Shown: piece after piece, positions 12,680 through 24,900 of the stretch
Numbering within the stretch: the stretch's first letter is position 1
Layout: the number at the start of each line of letters is the position of its first letter
NCBI GenBank assembly: GCA_037893225.1
Contig: JAZGUH010000627.1
Coordinates: 1,132,537-1,196,536 of the forward strand
Reading direction: 5' to 3'
From: Hippasteria phrygiana
Lineage: Eukaryota > Echinodermata > Asteroidea > Valvatida > Goniasteridae
Length of the DNA stretch: 64,000 nt
Position numbers and translations under genes: made by a program
The notes under the pieces: generated by a model
What the model was told of the DNA's origin: nothing
Database searches by the model: none
Seen by the model: only the letters and a program-made list of their open reading frames with translations

Positions 12680-12920
12680 ATGGATTTGAATCAAACGGAT
12701 CAAAACCCACTGTCTCCACGAGCAAACCGATTCAGCATAGCTTCACTGATTTCGCCCGAGGAACGCGGAGAGGCCGAGGAGGCACTAGCGGCCGTGAACA
12801 GGGCCGGCTGCACGGGCATCTCGCTTCAGAACACGGCCGACGCGTCGTTGGTGGACGCGCTGGAACACACGGCCGGAGAGTGGGGGTTGCGGTACACCAC
12901 CGACCTACACACGATGGAAG
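12680..12920 (+). CDS. Tbx1/10: Tbx1/10 coding exon 1 (N-terminus, eh1-like motif)
   Basis: Encodes residues 1-80 plus one base of codon 81. The motif [14 protein letters not shown] (residues 12-25) contains F-S-I-A-S-L-I, the pattern of engrailed-homology-1 motifs that bind Groucho/TLE co-repressors. The rest is Glu/Ala-rich and not recognised. The donor reads AAG|GTTTGT. The phase-1 end joins the acceptor at 26129 to give Val81. Linking this exon to the T-box rests on phase compatibility, orientation and the T-box-like N-terminal motif, not on a transcript. Confidence 0.8.
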
Positions 12921-15900
12921 GTTTGTACTGATTAGAAACCCGTTTTCCCTTTTCTTGTTTACAGTTTTGTTTCAGATGTTCAAAGGGCCAGATGCTCAAA
13001 CCCTGTTGAATGCTGTATTACTATTTGTTTTTGTTGTCGTTTTGTTTTTCAACTCTGACGTTTTGATATGACCGTTGAGGAATATGAACATTTATGTTGA
13101 GATTTTAGTTTTGATATGCGAACACTACAGTGTTGATGATGCCGTTCATACAATTTCTACGAAAAAAAACGCAACAGTCTGACAAATGGGAATCATTTGT
13201 TAAAAAAGTGCCATGTCAACTCGATAAGTTATCGCCATAAACCGCAGTTAAGAACGATCATATGACAGTGACGTGAAATTCTTTTTCATTGAATTGTTTT
13301 ATTCGATACAGAACAACTGTGCCTTTGCTTATATAAAGAACTTTACGTCATCGTAAAGGACACTGTGCTTAATTTGTTGTAGAATTTGTTGAGACCATTG
13401 AACCTTTCTTAATGACATGGATCACCTGAAATCAACGTGCTTTTTTTCCCTCAGAAAATAACATTTTCTTTAATCCAAGAATCGCATTCCAACCCGCAGC
13501 TTGCTGTCAACATTTTCCCGTCAAACACCGAATTCGGTTTCTGCTCCAAGAGTTTATACGGACCGCTGCAGCTGTCAATTAGACAACCACTACTAATTAA
13601 AATATCACCACATTTTCCACAATCATATTGAAAACAAACGAAGACTAATTTCTCGTCTCGTAATCCATGTATAATTATATAAATTCTGGTGAATCTTATT
13701 TTGCTTAAACATGGCAAATATTCACAGATGAAAAATAAAATATATAGAATTTGCTATCGACAATGATCGAGACATCAATAGTAAAGACGTCAGTATGTGC
13801 ATGTACATGCATATGACACGATGGGAAACCAGAGGTTAGCTTGCTCCACATAATGATTCAATTTGCGGTAAATGAGTGCGTCCTTGCGTTTTCTTTAAAA
13901 CGTAAACAGTGATTAGGGCCTGTTACAGTGCCACTAGCTTCTGCGGCACCAAGCATAGAGAATCACATAATAGGGACAAGAATGAAAGAGAAAAGTTAAT
14001 ATCTGCGCAGTAGAGTTTCTTATTGTATTTTCGTGGAAAGACGGGTTCGCGTGATTTTGTTTTCGCTATTTTCTATAGCCCCTATTCTGTCTTTAATAAT
14101 ACACGAAATATCGTGGCAGGTTGTAGACGATTGACAGTCAAAAGGTTGCGATTTGTCAACATTTGTGTTTTCCATTAATGTTGTATTTTGTGCTTCAGGT
14201 CACTCGTCTGTTCGGATCGGCCTACATCATAAAGCAGTATCTAACACGTTCATTTGTAACTATTTGTTTTATCAGTGACCTTCTCTAAGAAGGTTTTTAT
14301 GTTATGTTTTCATACATTTCTTATTTGGTTCCAAATTGGGGGCTACATTACACCAAAGCTACCCATATTGTGCTTTACAACTCCAAAAATGAACGTATTT
14401 ATCTCACATACTTGACAACCCAAAATGTTTTAGAGATATCAGTCATCTTCAGCTTTTAAGCAATAGTACGTGCATCAAAAGAACATGACGATTCAGTGGA
14501 CCCAGAGACTAGACATGTTAAATTTATATTTCAATATTCAAATGAAATTGAAAACATCCGGTTATGACAATTTAGAAGGACTTGTTTTTACAGTGGAATA
14601 CATTGCTGTGAAATTATCTCAATGGAGGAAGGAATTTTCCTTAATTACATGTATTCAGGCATAGGTACGTGTAAACATGTGCACAGATTTAAATGTATAC
14701 GATGGCTTGTTAAACAGATTACAAAATGATATTGTACATGGTCCTTCGCGAATGAAAACACGGCAGCTTCATATCATCTCGGCCCATATATTGTTGCATG
14801 TTGGAACAGTTTTCATGGTTCCGTGTGGAATTGTTTGGAAGCTCGATGCCATTACTTAATTTCTAGACCCTGTCGAAATTTCCATTGGTCTAGATATTTG
14901 TTTGAATTTGTGAAACGCACTTAGAAAAATATTGCTGTTTTTGGTGAAATGCCATGTGATTGGTGAGAGAGGGGTTTGGGGTATTTTTTAGGGGGTGTTT
15001 TTTTTTTTTTTTTCAACAACAAAAAACGAGTGCTTGTGCAGCATCACTGACATAGCCAAAAGATAAAGGCCTGTAGATGGACTTTATTTCTGGGTAAATG
15101 GGGTATTTCCATGATCTTTCGTACCTCCTTGGTTCAACTTCAAAGTCTTCAAGTCGTCTCGACTGACGGACTGAGGAAAAATGCATACTAGCTACTAATC
15201 ACAAACATTTTCTTGGCAACCAAATTTTCATGTCGATGTATATTACTCGTGACTGGTATTCAGCTGTTGTTTGCTTCACATGAAGACCACGTGGAGTTTT
15301 GGCTGGTAACTTATTTTTACTAAGCAGTGCTTTTTGTGCAAGGAAAGCTCCGTGAAAATGACCGCTGAACGTAGGCAGCTTGCTTATGTCTCTGAACCTT
15401 TCTAATCTAAAAATGGAAATATTAAGCAGAGAAATAGCATGCCAAAGTTTGCGATATTCTGCTTTTTTGTTTTTTTCGGTGTAGATTATATTTTGTGAGA
15501 ACACGAACGCATGGACACATCTTGTCTGGTACCCTGTGCGTCCACATGGCATATCTGTGCGAGCCCACGCCAGGCTGGTAACAGTATGGGAGAGGGCGGG
15601 GCTTCCACCGGCCGACATTTATTAAATACACAAAGAAGTCAAAAAAATGATCCGATCAGTTTAGGCACAAATTCAGTAAGATTGATGTGCCATGGACGGC
15701 ATTGTTTGTTCAGTAATGGTACACCAAATTACATTCGAGAGAAAATGTAAATTGTCAGGTTTAGATAAACAGGCACGGACCCGTCAGCTAATGTAATTGG
15801 GATACTCCACTCCCCCATGAGTCAGTGTAGGAAATCTTGTCTAAGTTTCTAGTTGCGTAAAAGAATTCTTATTTTAAAAGGGCGATTACCCATGCAAATT

Positions 15901-18900
15901 AAAGAGACTGAGTGAAAAACACACCTCCAAGGTTCAGACACACCTCCAAGGTACTACGAGTACAATGTACATTGCAAACTGTGGTGTTAAATTAACACCA
16001 TAACTATGGTGTTAAAATAACACCATGTGGTATCTGCACATTGGTTTAGTATAGATATCATTTGGTGTTATTTTAACACCACAGTTTTTGAAGTGCAGAC
16101 CTTTAAAGGTAGTACAACATTTGCTTTTGCTGTAATTTTCAGAAATGAATGTGTTGGGTTTTTTTTTGGTTTTTTTTTTGGGGGGGGGGGGGTTAGTATT
16201 TTATAGCAAATACTGTAACACTGACCTGTTTAAAGATTTGTGTGCAATAAATGCTGGAGATGCTGTTCTTGTAGTCTGGTTTCCTGACCCTACTTCAGAC
16301 AAAACGGAGCAATTATAGACGGCTGGGAATTACATGTATCAGATCGGGCAACATGGACTATTTCCAACCATGGCCAGCCGAAATTCATACAAAATCCCAC
16401 TTTTCTTGAAAATCACTGCAAACCACTAGGTGCCGTGATTTCACATAGTGCTTGTGACTATTATTCTCTAACTGTCAAGTAAGGTATTTCATAATAATTC
16501 AGTAGTCTCCTTTTTTAGGTTTGCAAATGTTGTATATTACCTTTAAGACCAAACCCTTAATTTAACGGTTTATTCGAAATGGATTGTCCTCCAGTACGAA
16601 TTTACATTGAGAGGACCACAACTTCTAAAAAAATATTATTTTGTTCAATATTAACCCTAACTCGCTAGGTGGTGTGGAAAATCGAATTGAAATTAGAGGA
16701 TTCAAGACTGCTAGGGTTAATGAAAAAACCAATAGGGCCTACGTGAATGTGAAAATGTTCATTCCGTTTCTGGATTCCGTCGGCGTATATACAGTTGTGG
16801 TCGAAGGTTTACATTAATACACTTTGAAATTGTTCCATCCAGTGTTCACGGAGCTGTTCTCTTTCTTGCAGCTATTTTTCGACTGCAAATTCCCCAAATA
16901 TCAATAAAATCCTGTTACAAAAACCTTCCTCATGCATGTATAATCATATGGATTGTGTTCACAACTCTGTAATGAACTGGCAATTTGTGTGCAGGACTGC
17001 AGTGTATGGAAACTTCCGACGGGAACTGTACCCCCCAAAATTGCATGTGTGCAATTGAGAAACATACGAACTAACTGCGAGTATATCTGACGTGACATTA
17101 AATGACACATAAACCGTATATACAACATCACGAATTGATGTGTCATTCTGGAGTCAAATTATACCCATAATAAGTGCGTCATTGGTCATGTAGTTTTATG
17201 TACATGATAGTTCACGATACTCCATATTTCCTGTGATATTTTATATTAGAGTAATTATTATAGTTTGCCCCCCCCACCCCCCACCCCCTCCCCCATAAGG
17301 ATTTGCTCGTTCAGTGTACATGTACTAGAAGTGCCATTTCGAGCGTGTTGGGCATGGGTTACGTTGCCAAGTTGGGGACTTGCAGGGAGGAGATTGGCCT
17401 TGGCCCATTTCCTCAATTTCTTTGTGTCGAGGTGACAAATGGTCAGCTCCTGCAGCCTGCAGGCTTAGTTTTCGGTTTTGTTTCTGTCCCCGTATAAGCG
17501 TGAGTACACGCTGTGACTCACTCGTATTGAGTGATGAGTTGTGCATGTTTTCACAAAAGCGGCGCTTGACGTGTCAACTCTTTTTTCGCAATGACTTGGC
17601 CCCCCGCAATTATAGAAAAGTGGATCTTCTGGAGTACCGGAAACCGGACTCCTCCGATCAGTTTGAGGGGAGGGGATATTGCGGCTTTTGGCGAGCTTGA
17701 AGGAAAGTGGAAATCCAATTTGTTTTCATGCATATTGCTGTGTTTTAACACAATACAAATATGACCCAAATGCCTGTTTTCATTGGAAGTGAAGAAGAGG
17801 TGGAGGTTTTTCAATTATTTTTTGGAAATCCTTTGATCAATTTATGTAGACAAAAAAGCTATGCCAAAAGCTTTTCCCTCGTTTTGTATTTCAGTCTGTG
17901 GAATTTTTTGCCTGGTGCAGGTTTCCCTTCATCTTATGACCTTTCCTGCTTCAAGAGGAATCATAAATCCTACCTCTTGTATCTTTGAACGTAACACGTT
18001 CAATGTTAAACTTCGGTTTTCATTTTTACCATTTCCTAAAGATTTAAGAGCACAATGTGGCTACGTTTTAGTAAAAAATTTAAACCTTGGATGAAAGTCA
18101 TTACACGGAATATAACCCGCAATTTGGCCCAAAACACCATAATTTCCCAATAGAAACGCCAATTTAGCATGAACGTGTTGACAAATCGGCTGTCCTCTCC
18201 GTACTTCCGGGTCCAAGTACGTTGGGCTCTGTGGAGTGGAGACTGTTCCTAGAGCTACACGCGCTCGTGCTTGCTTCGTTTGCACTTCACTCCGGATCCA
18301 CGTGACGTCACACTTCGTGAGGCCTTGCGCTTGGGCTCCAGCTTCTTGTAATTTTATGTCCCCAGATTTAGCAAGATCTTGTTTTTGCTACATGTACATC
18401 AAAGTCTTATATTTTAATCCAGAGCCAGAGCCTGTTTATTTATTTGCGTATTTAAGGCTTCAAATTGGCAATCTGACTGGGGAATAGCTGAAGACGAAGC
18501 CGAAGCCCAAGACGGACCTAGGTTTGAGAAATGCATTAAGTTAGTATTCTGTTGTTTTTGAGAGTTCGCACATGACTGTTCGATATGCTTAAAGTCTGTT
18601 TGACAGAAATTGAGGATGGAACAAATTATTTACATTTTAGAATACCCGGTGCAGGGGATACAGATTAATTGCATTTAATTGCTTTAAATAAGGTAAGAGG
18701 TTTGTTGGAAAAATGTAAAGACAAGCTGTATTAAAAGTTCCTTTCCCCCTTTGGTTATACAGCGTAAGTAGTGCATGGATTACGATTTCTATACGCTTTG
18801 TAACCCAAATGGAAATGATTTCGTCTTTGAAAGTCCTGGAAACCAACTGAATCTGCCAAATTTGTGTCTGTTTTGATTACAGTTATTTATGCCAAATATG

Positions 18901-21900
18901 TTTAATATTCGAGGGTTGAGTATATCTTTGTTTTCTCGGTGTGTGGGGTACTGTGAATAAATAATGGACGGTTATAGCACTTATTAAAACAAGGACGGTT
19001 CTAGTGGGTGTGTGGGGTACCCCCCCCCCCCTCCCCCTCCCCCCCCTCCCCCCTCCCCCCACCCGCAAGCTTAAATACGTATCTAGAATTCGTTTTTAAA
19101 TTAAACAAATCTCCGAAGATCTTAACCAATTTCCAAATTTTTATTCATCAGGTTCTCTAACGCTGTTGTTTCCCACAGAATAAATTCAGCCCCCCCCCCC
19201 TTAAACATTCTGGTCTCGGCCCCGCCTGCACTTTACTGCAGGGTGGTTATTCTGTTTTCTTCCTGCATAGTCAGCCTAGCCAGCCCTGCTGCTGTATACC
19301 GGTACGCTCCCTTTGGACCCCTGTATCTATATGCAGATAGAACAATGCAATATTACTCTCCTGTTACGTAAAATGACTTCTTCAGATTATTCTCTCAACC
19401 AATATTTAAAACTTTTTTCTTAAATTTTTGAAAAAGGAATGGCTTGAATTTGCGTTTAATTCCATCACGTGTTCACACCACACTATATGAATTGTCCAAT
19501 ACCTTGCGGATCGGAAAGGGTAATTAAAATTAGGAAATTTCCTCTTTGGAATAATCCCAAATACTTCAACTATCAGGTTTTAATTACCTATTGCAATGCA
19601 ATCCGATAAAAATTCTCAAAACAGTCGCAATCTTGCAAGAACCGGCTTGTAGGTTGTGGCCTTGCACACGGAGCTGTCATGTTGCTGTACATTATACACA
19701 TCAAGCAGGGAGCGAGATTAGTCACTGGAAGAACGGAAATTAGCTGGAAACGGCGCGGTGTGACTTGGGTCGGTGCGCCCGCCCCGTCCCACCAGGGGTG
19801 GGCGACGTCTCAAGTCGCGTGAATGCCTCCGCTCGGTGAAGAGATGGACGTAGGGGACGCCCCTTTTATCTTGGCTTCTTGAGGAGGGGAGAGATGGAGC
19901 GTGTGGGTCTCTCTCCCTTGCCAGGTCGGTTAAACACCGGGCTGTCCAGACCGATTTCTCCCGCGATGTTGAGTACTGAGATCCGGTGGTTGGGGTTCTT
20001 ATCGCTTACTCCTCACGTCAGGAGCCTACACGCTATGCACGCGAGCAAACCCCGCCGCCTCGATAGGTGAGAAAAAGAGATTTTTTTACCGGGGTGGCGC
20101 GGATATCACTTAGGACAAATTCAGGTTATCCGGCAAGGTTTGCTTCGTGTGGCCGTTTGAGTTGCTCTATCCACGATCATTTCAAGTGACGGGGATAGGG
20201 GGGGGGGGGGGGGGGGGGAGTAAACTGGACTTTTCCCAAGAGTCTTCTGGCTGCGCTGGGGAGCGGTGACGTGTAGGAAGAGACCAGCTAGTCAGTAGTC
20301 AGTTCGAGGTGCTTGACACTCGGTTGGCGAGTACATTGGCGCATATCGTCTCCGATCACGCTGGCTGGGACCCTGTGATAATGTTATTTTTAGAATCTTG
20401 TGCAGTTCACGGCGGGTACAATTTTGTGAGTATGGGCGGGGCGTCAAGATGCCAAAACTGTCGCTTCTAATCGCTGACGTTTTCCATTCTGCGCCCGGCC
20501 GTGTGGCGACAAATAACTTTGAAGGAATTACGCTGTTGGACCGAAATGTCAGTTGATAAGTGCTGTGCTCGGTTTACAATCTAAAACAAATTAGTAAGAT
20601 TTGACTAGAAACCGGTTAAATTTGACTAGATATTCAGGGTCAGTTGGGTGCAACTGAAAATCAGTCAATCTGACTAGATTCTTCCAGTCATTATTACTGA
20701 CTAGAAAAAAATAGTCATATAAATAACTAGAATTGGAGTCAAATTCTACTAATTTTCCTAGTTTGTATGACTAAATCCGTTGTGATTTTTATCAACCTTG
20801 AAACAAACAACAATTAAATCAAGACATTGGCACGACTGTTTTCAATTCATCCTTTAATACTCAGAGCAATGCGAACCACCACGGCATTGTCTGTCAATCG
20901 GTATAAATTCGACCACCTTTTCCAATAGCATCAGCCAAAATACACCAATAAGGAAACGTGCATAAGGCCAAATATCCCAACATCAAACAGCAGCATATTT
21001 TCCTTCACCGACTATTTTCATGTTACTTTTGAGTCATAGTTGTCATTTTAAGTGGTCTACATAAACACCATTCATACATGAACACTTTTCTGAAATGAGC
21101 AGCATAACTTCTGCTTTTCAAAATGACAAAATTAGAGCACTAAGAAACTGTTTGTTTAAAACCAAACCCCTTTAGAATTATATTAATTTGAAGCAGAAAA
21201 AAACGACATTTAGCCTCTTCTCAGCAGTCGACGCGCGATCGAGACATGCGCGATGCGATCTCGCCCCTTTGAGACATTTTGGAAACCCTGTGCCGCGTGA
21301 CGTAAAATACGCAGTGACTAGAATCGTCGATCTTCGACGAAGTAAACAGTAATCTAGTCAAAGCAACAAAACTATCGGTCAACGTGAAACTTCGGATGCT
21401 TGACTAAATTCCTAGTCAGTTTTCAATAACTAGAAATAGTCAATATTTTAACTAAGTTGTTTTAAGAGTGTATGACAACTTTTTAATGTAATTATCATTA
21501 CGAATTACACTAGTTCCTCAGATATTTCTCTCTGACTCAACGGCAGTACTTTTCTGGATCTTTTTCGTTTATATATTTGTGTATAATAATGTATTAAGCC
21601 CAGGCTGAGGCTTAAAATATTAAAAGCATAGGCTACAAGTTTTCATGCCGTCTCGTCGTAAATAGAAAGTGTCAAAGTGGATAATTGATTAAATTAAATT
21701 GAAACAGTGTACTGAAACACGTTTTGATTGTTGTTGTTTTTGCTTTAATTGCGATTTTTGTCGTTGTTGTTGTTGTTGTTGTTGTTGCTGCTGCTCTTGT
21801 TATTGTTTCTGCTGCTGGTGTTGTTGTCGTCGTCGTCGTTGTCCCTTTCCTTCTTGTCGTCGTCGTTCCTTTCCTTCTTGTCGTCGTCGTTGTTGTCGTC

Positions 21901-21932
21901 GTCGTCGTTGTTTTTGTTGGTGTTGTTGTTGC

Positions 21933-21972
<40 letters not shown>

Positions 21973-24900
21973 GCTGCTGCTGTCGTCGTCCTTGTTGTTG
22001 AAGCTATGTCTTTTCTTTGTTTAGAATTATCTACTTCAAATCAAATTCGTCTGTCGTGATTTTTTTCTTCATATGACCGAACTTTAAACTGAAAATTTAA
22101 CTGAACTTGGAAAGGTTTTGAATGCAAACTGCGATAGACTTGTTGTGTTTATTGTTGTTTGTTCATAGAAAATCGAATTTGTTTAATAAAAAGTACTAAT
22201 TAGAAATAAATTTCTATACAATTATTTTGGTTTATAACAAGCTTAGCATTTATTTGAGATTCGGGAGGGAAAATTGTATTGCAGAAATTGGACTGACTTC
22301 AAGGTGGTGTACTTCGGCTCGACCAATGCACGGCGAATAGCTTTTACACCTTATTTCGATAGGTGGATACGCTGACGTGGCCTCACGAGGTCAGGGGGCG
22401 CTCTCTTCATATTTCGATCAGGTCAGGCCGTTTTTCTGAGGGGGTATTTTTTTCTACCAGAGTTCATAAAGGCAGTCGGATTAGATAATTGAAATTTTGG
22501 TGCATCTTTGATCCATGTACGCGATATCGACCTAGTAGGGGAAGGGTTAATTTGCGCACCTAAGTATGCTGGCCATTTTTGTTTGGGTTTTAGCTTTACC
22601 AAGAGTGGCACAAGGGGATGTTGAAAATAATATCCCATTTTGCTGTTCAGGTTATTTGTATTGAAGACAATGTAATAGTTGTGTATCTCCGGTTTTAATT
22701 AATGGTTGACGTGAGGCTCAAAAAAATACGTCAAAGCAATTTACTTCATGTATATATTTATCATTTCATCTTTGGTTGAACAAGATTATTGATGCCAAAA
22801 ATAATTGAATACACTTAAGTAAGTCTTCAAATTACACAGAGTAAATACAACTATTCTGTATTTAGCTTCTAAAAGCAAGTCTGTGGAGAAGTTGACCCAC
22901 TTTTTACTTTTTGACCTAATTGTAAGAGTTAAACAACCTCGTCCCCAATTTATTACCCCGGATGAACCCCTTCTCCATTTTACCTAGCCTTCATCTCTCG
23001 TGCTGCCTCCCCACCCCCCCCCCCCCCCCCCCCTCCCTCCTCATCCCGCATTTGTCGTCTTATTTATGTGGACTTCTAATTTGTTGGATAATTGCGAGCC
23101 GGGCTGATAAATCTTCCCCGCTTGTCGCATCTGTCATCCCGTCGATGTATCTATGCAATAATTCCCCCACCTTCGCCTGCCCGACCCAACGAAACAAAAA
23201 TATACAGCTATCAGTGGGGCGGTGATGAGTGCTGGACTTGCGTCGTGATTGAACAGCGCTGCGCGGTACCGTACAACAAAACAGCTTTTTTTCTTTTTTC
23301 TTTTTTTCTTTTTTGGGGTGGGGTTGGGGGTGCATTGATGTTCGTTTCTCTACATCCACAACAAACGTGCATTATTAAAGAAATGGAATACTACACTTCT
23401 GCAGACTTGAAAATAAATTAAACATGAAAATGAATTAAACTGCTTCAAACTGCCAGCTGAGTGGATTGACCTGAAATATGAAAATACGCAAAAGCAGCTG
23501 GCCTAATGTTTCGAACCTAGGCAAGTTCTCTCTCAAAGTTCGAAACGTTACTAGGCCAGCTAATTTTGTTGACTCTTACAAACTGTTTTTCAACTGGAAT
23601 AATCTGAACAATTTAAAATAATAAAAGTTACGTGGCCCCAAGGCTTACATATAGTAAAGCATATATTTCAATGTTGTTTGTCATTGCATATGTATACAAC
23701 GCCTGAATAAATCCCCGCCATCTGATTGGTGGATCGTCGATCACGTGCCATTAATTATTCGTCCCATCGCACGAAGCGAACCCGCACCGCAAAAAAGTTC
23801 TACCATATGGTTCTATCAGACGGTACGCGTTTGACAGAACTTCCCTAATTTCATTACTGTATTTTGATTGGCCTAGAACGATCACGTGTCCGGTGTATAA
23901 AAACGACTGTCACACTCCAAGCATGACATCACACACCAGCCAGCTAGCGGATTCAGCTGTATCATTGGTACCCACGTAATGTTCACCTACACTGTTGACG
24001 GTAGTAAATTATAATGGGAGCAGCGAACTAGCAGACGATCAGCTGTTTTGATCGCGTGATTTGTTTGAGTTAATTTCCGAGCAAGCTAGGCAAGTTGAAC
24101 TGGAAAAAACTGGGTTTGGCGATAAACAAAACAATTGTTGACTGTTTTAATGTATGGGGTATGAAGAAAACGTTTTTAACACCCTCGGGAACACATAGCA
24201 TGCACCCTCGGCTTCGCCTCGGGTGCTATGTGTCCCTCGGGTGTTAAAAACGTCATGTTCCACATCACAACAGTCAAACAAATTTCAATGTTAACGCAAT
24301 TATGACAGAAAATCATTTAAGACAAGAAGTTTACAAAACATAATGAGCATAATGATACACTGGGCATAGGGAATGAACCTTTTGATATGAGCAGAATCTG
24401 TTTAATTTGTGTTTTATTTGTTAATCTGAGTAGAGGTTACATGTTTGAGGTTAATTACAATGTTACTCGTAAAATACAGAAAGGGCAAAAAACACAAACA
24501 AAACAAATGAACCTGCGGCAGAATCAAGCCGAAGAATAGGCGTCAGTTAGAGCACAAGTATTAACATAACTGCAAATATTAACATAATTTTTGTGCATAT
24601 TATACCAAAAACACCTACAATGTGAAGTTCGATATTTTTAATGGAGACCCAGGCTTTACTTTTGCCTATCATAGCAAATTCCGCATTTGTGTGATTTCTT
24701 GTCTCCGCATAAATGACTTCAAGTTTTGAAGCCTTAGTGTTAAAAAGTCGGGCAGAATGGAAACGCCAGGCCCTCGTAGCTATTTGCAGAATGCAGATAT
24801 GCCCACACGAGGAATGTTCGGCCATTTTTATTTTTCGAATGGCGCACGTGATCAGGAGCATATACCTGTCACGTGTCTGGTTCGAAAAGAACCACCGTAT

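Noticed and set aside
12428..12703. Minus-strand 91-codon ORF overlapping the start of Tbx1/10
   Set aside because: No recognisable motif; it overlaps the start codon antisense.
21699..22059. Long poly-Val / poly-Leu / poly-Cys ORFs on the + strand
   Set aside because: All three frames are open only because of the TTG/TCG triplet microsatellite; no flanking coding features.
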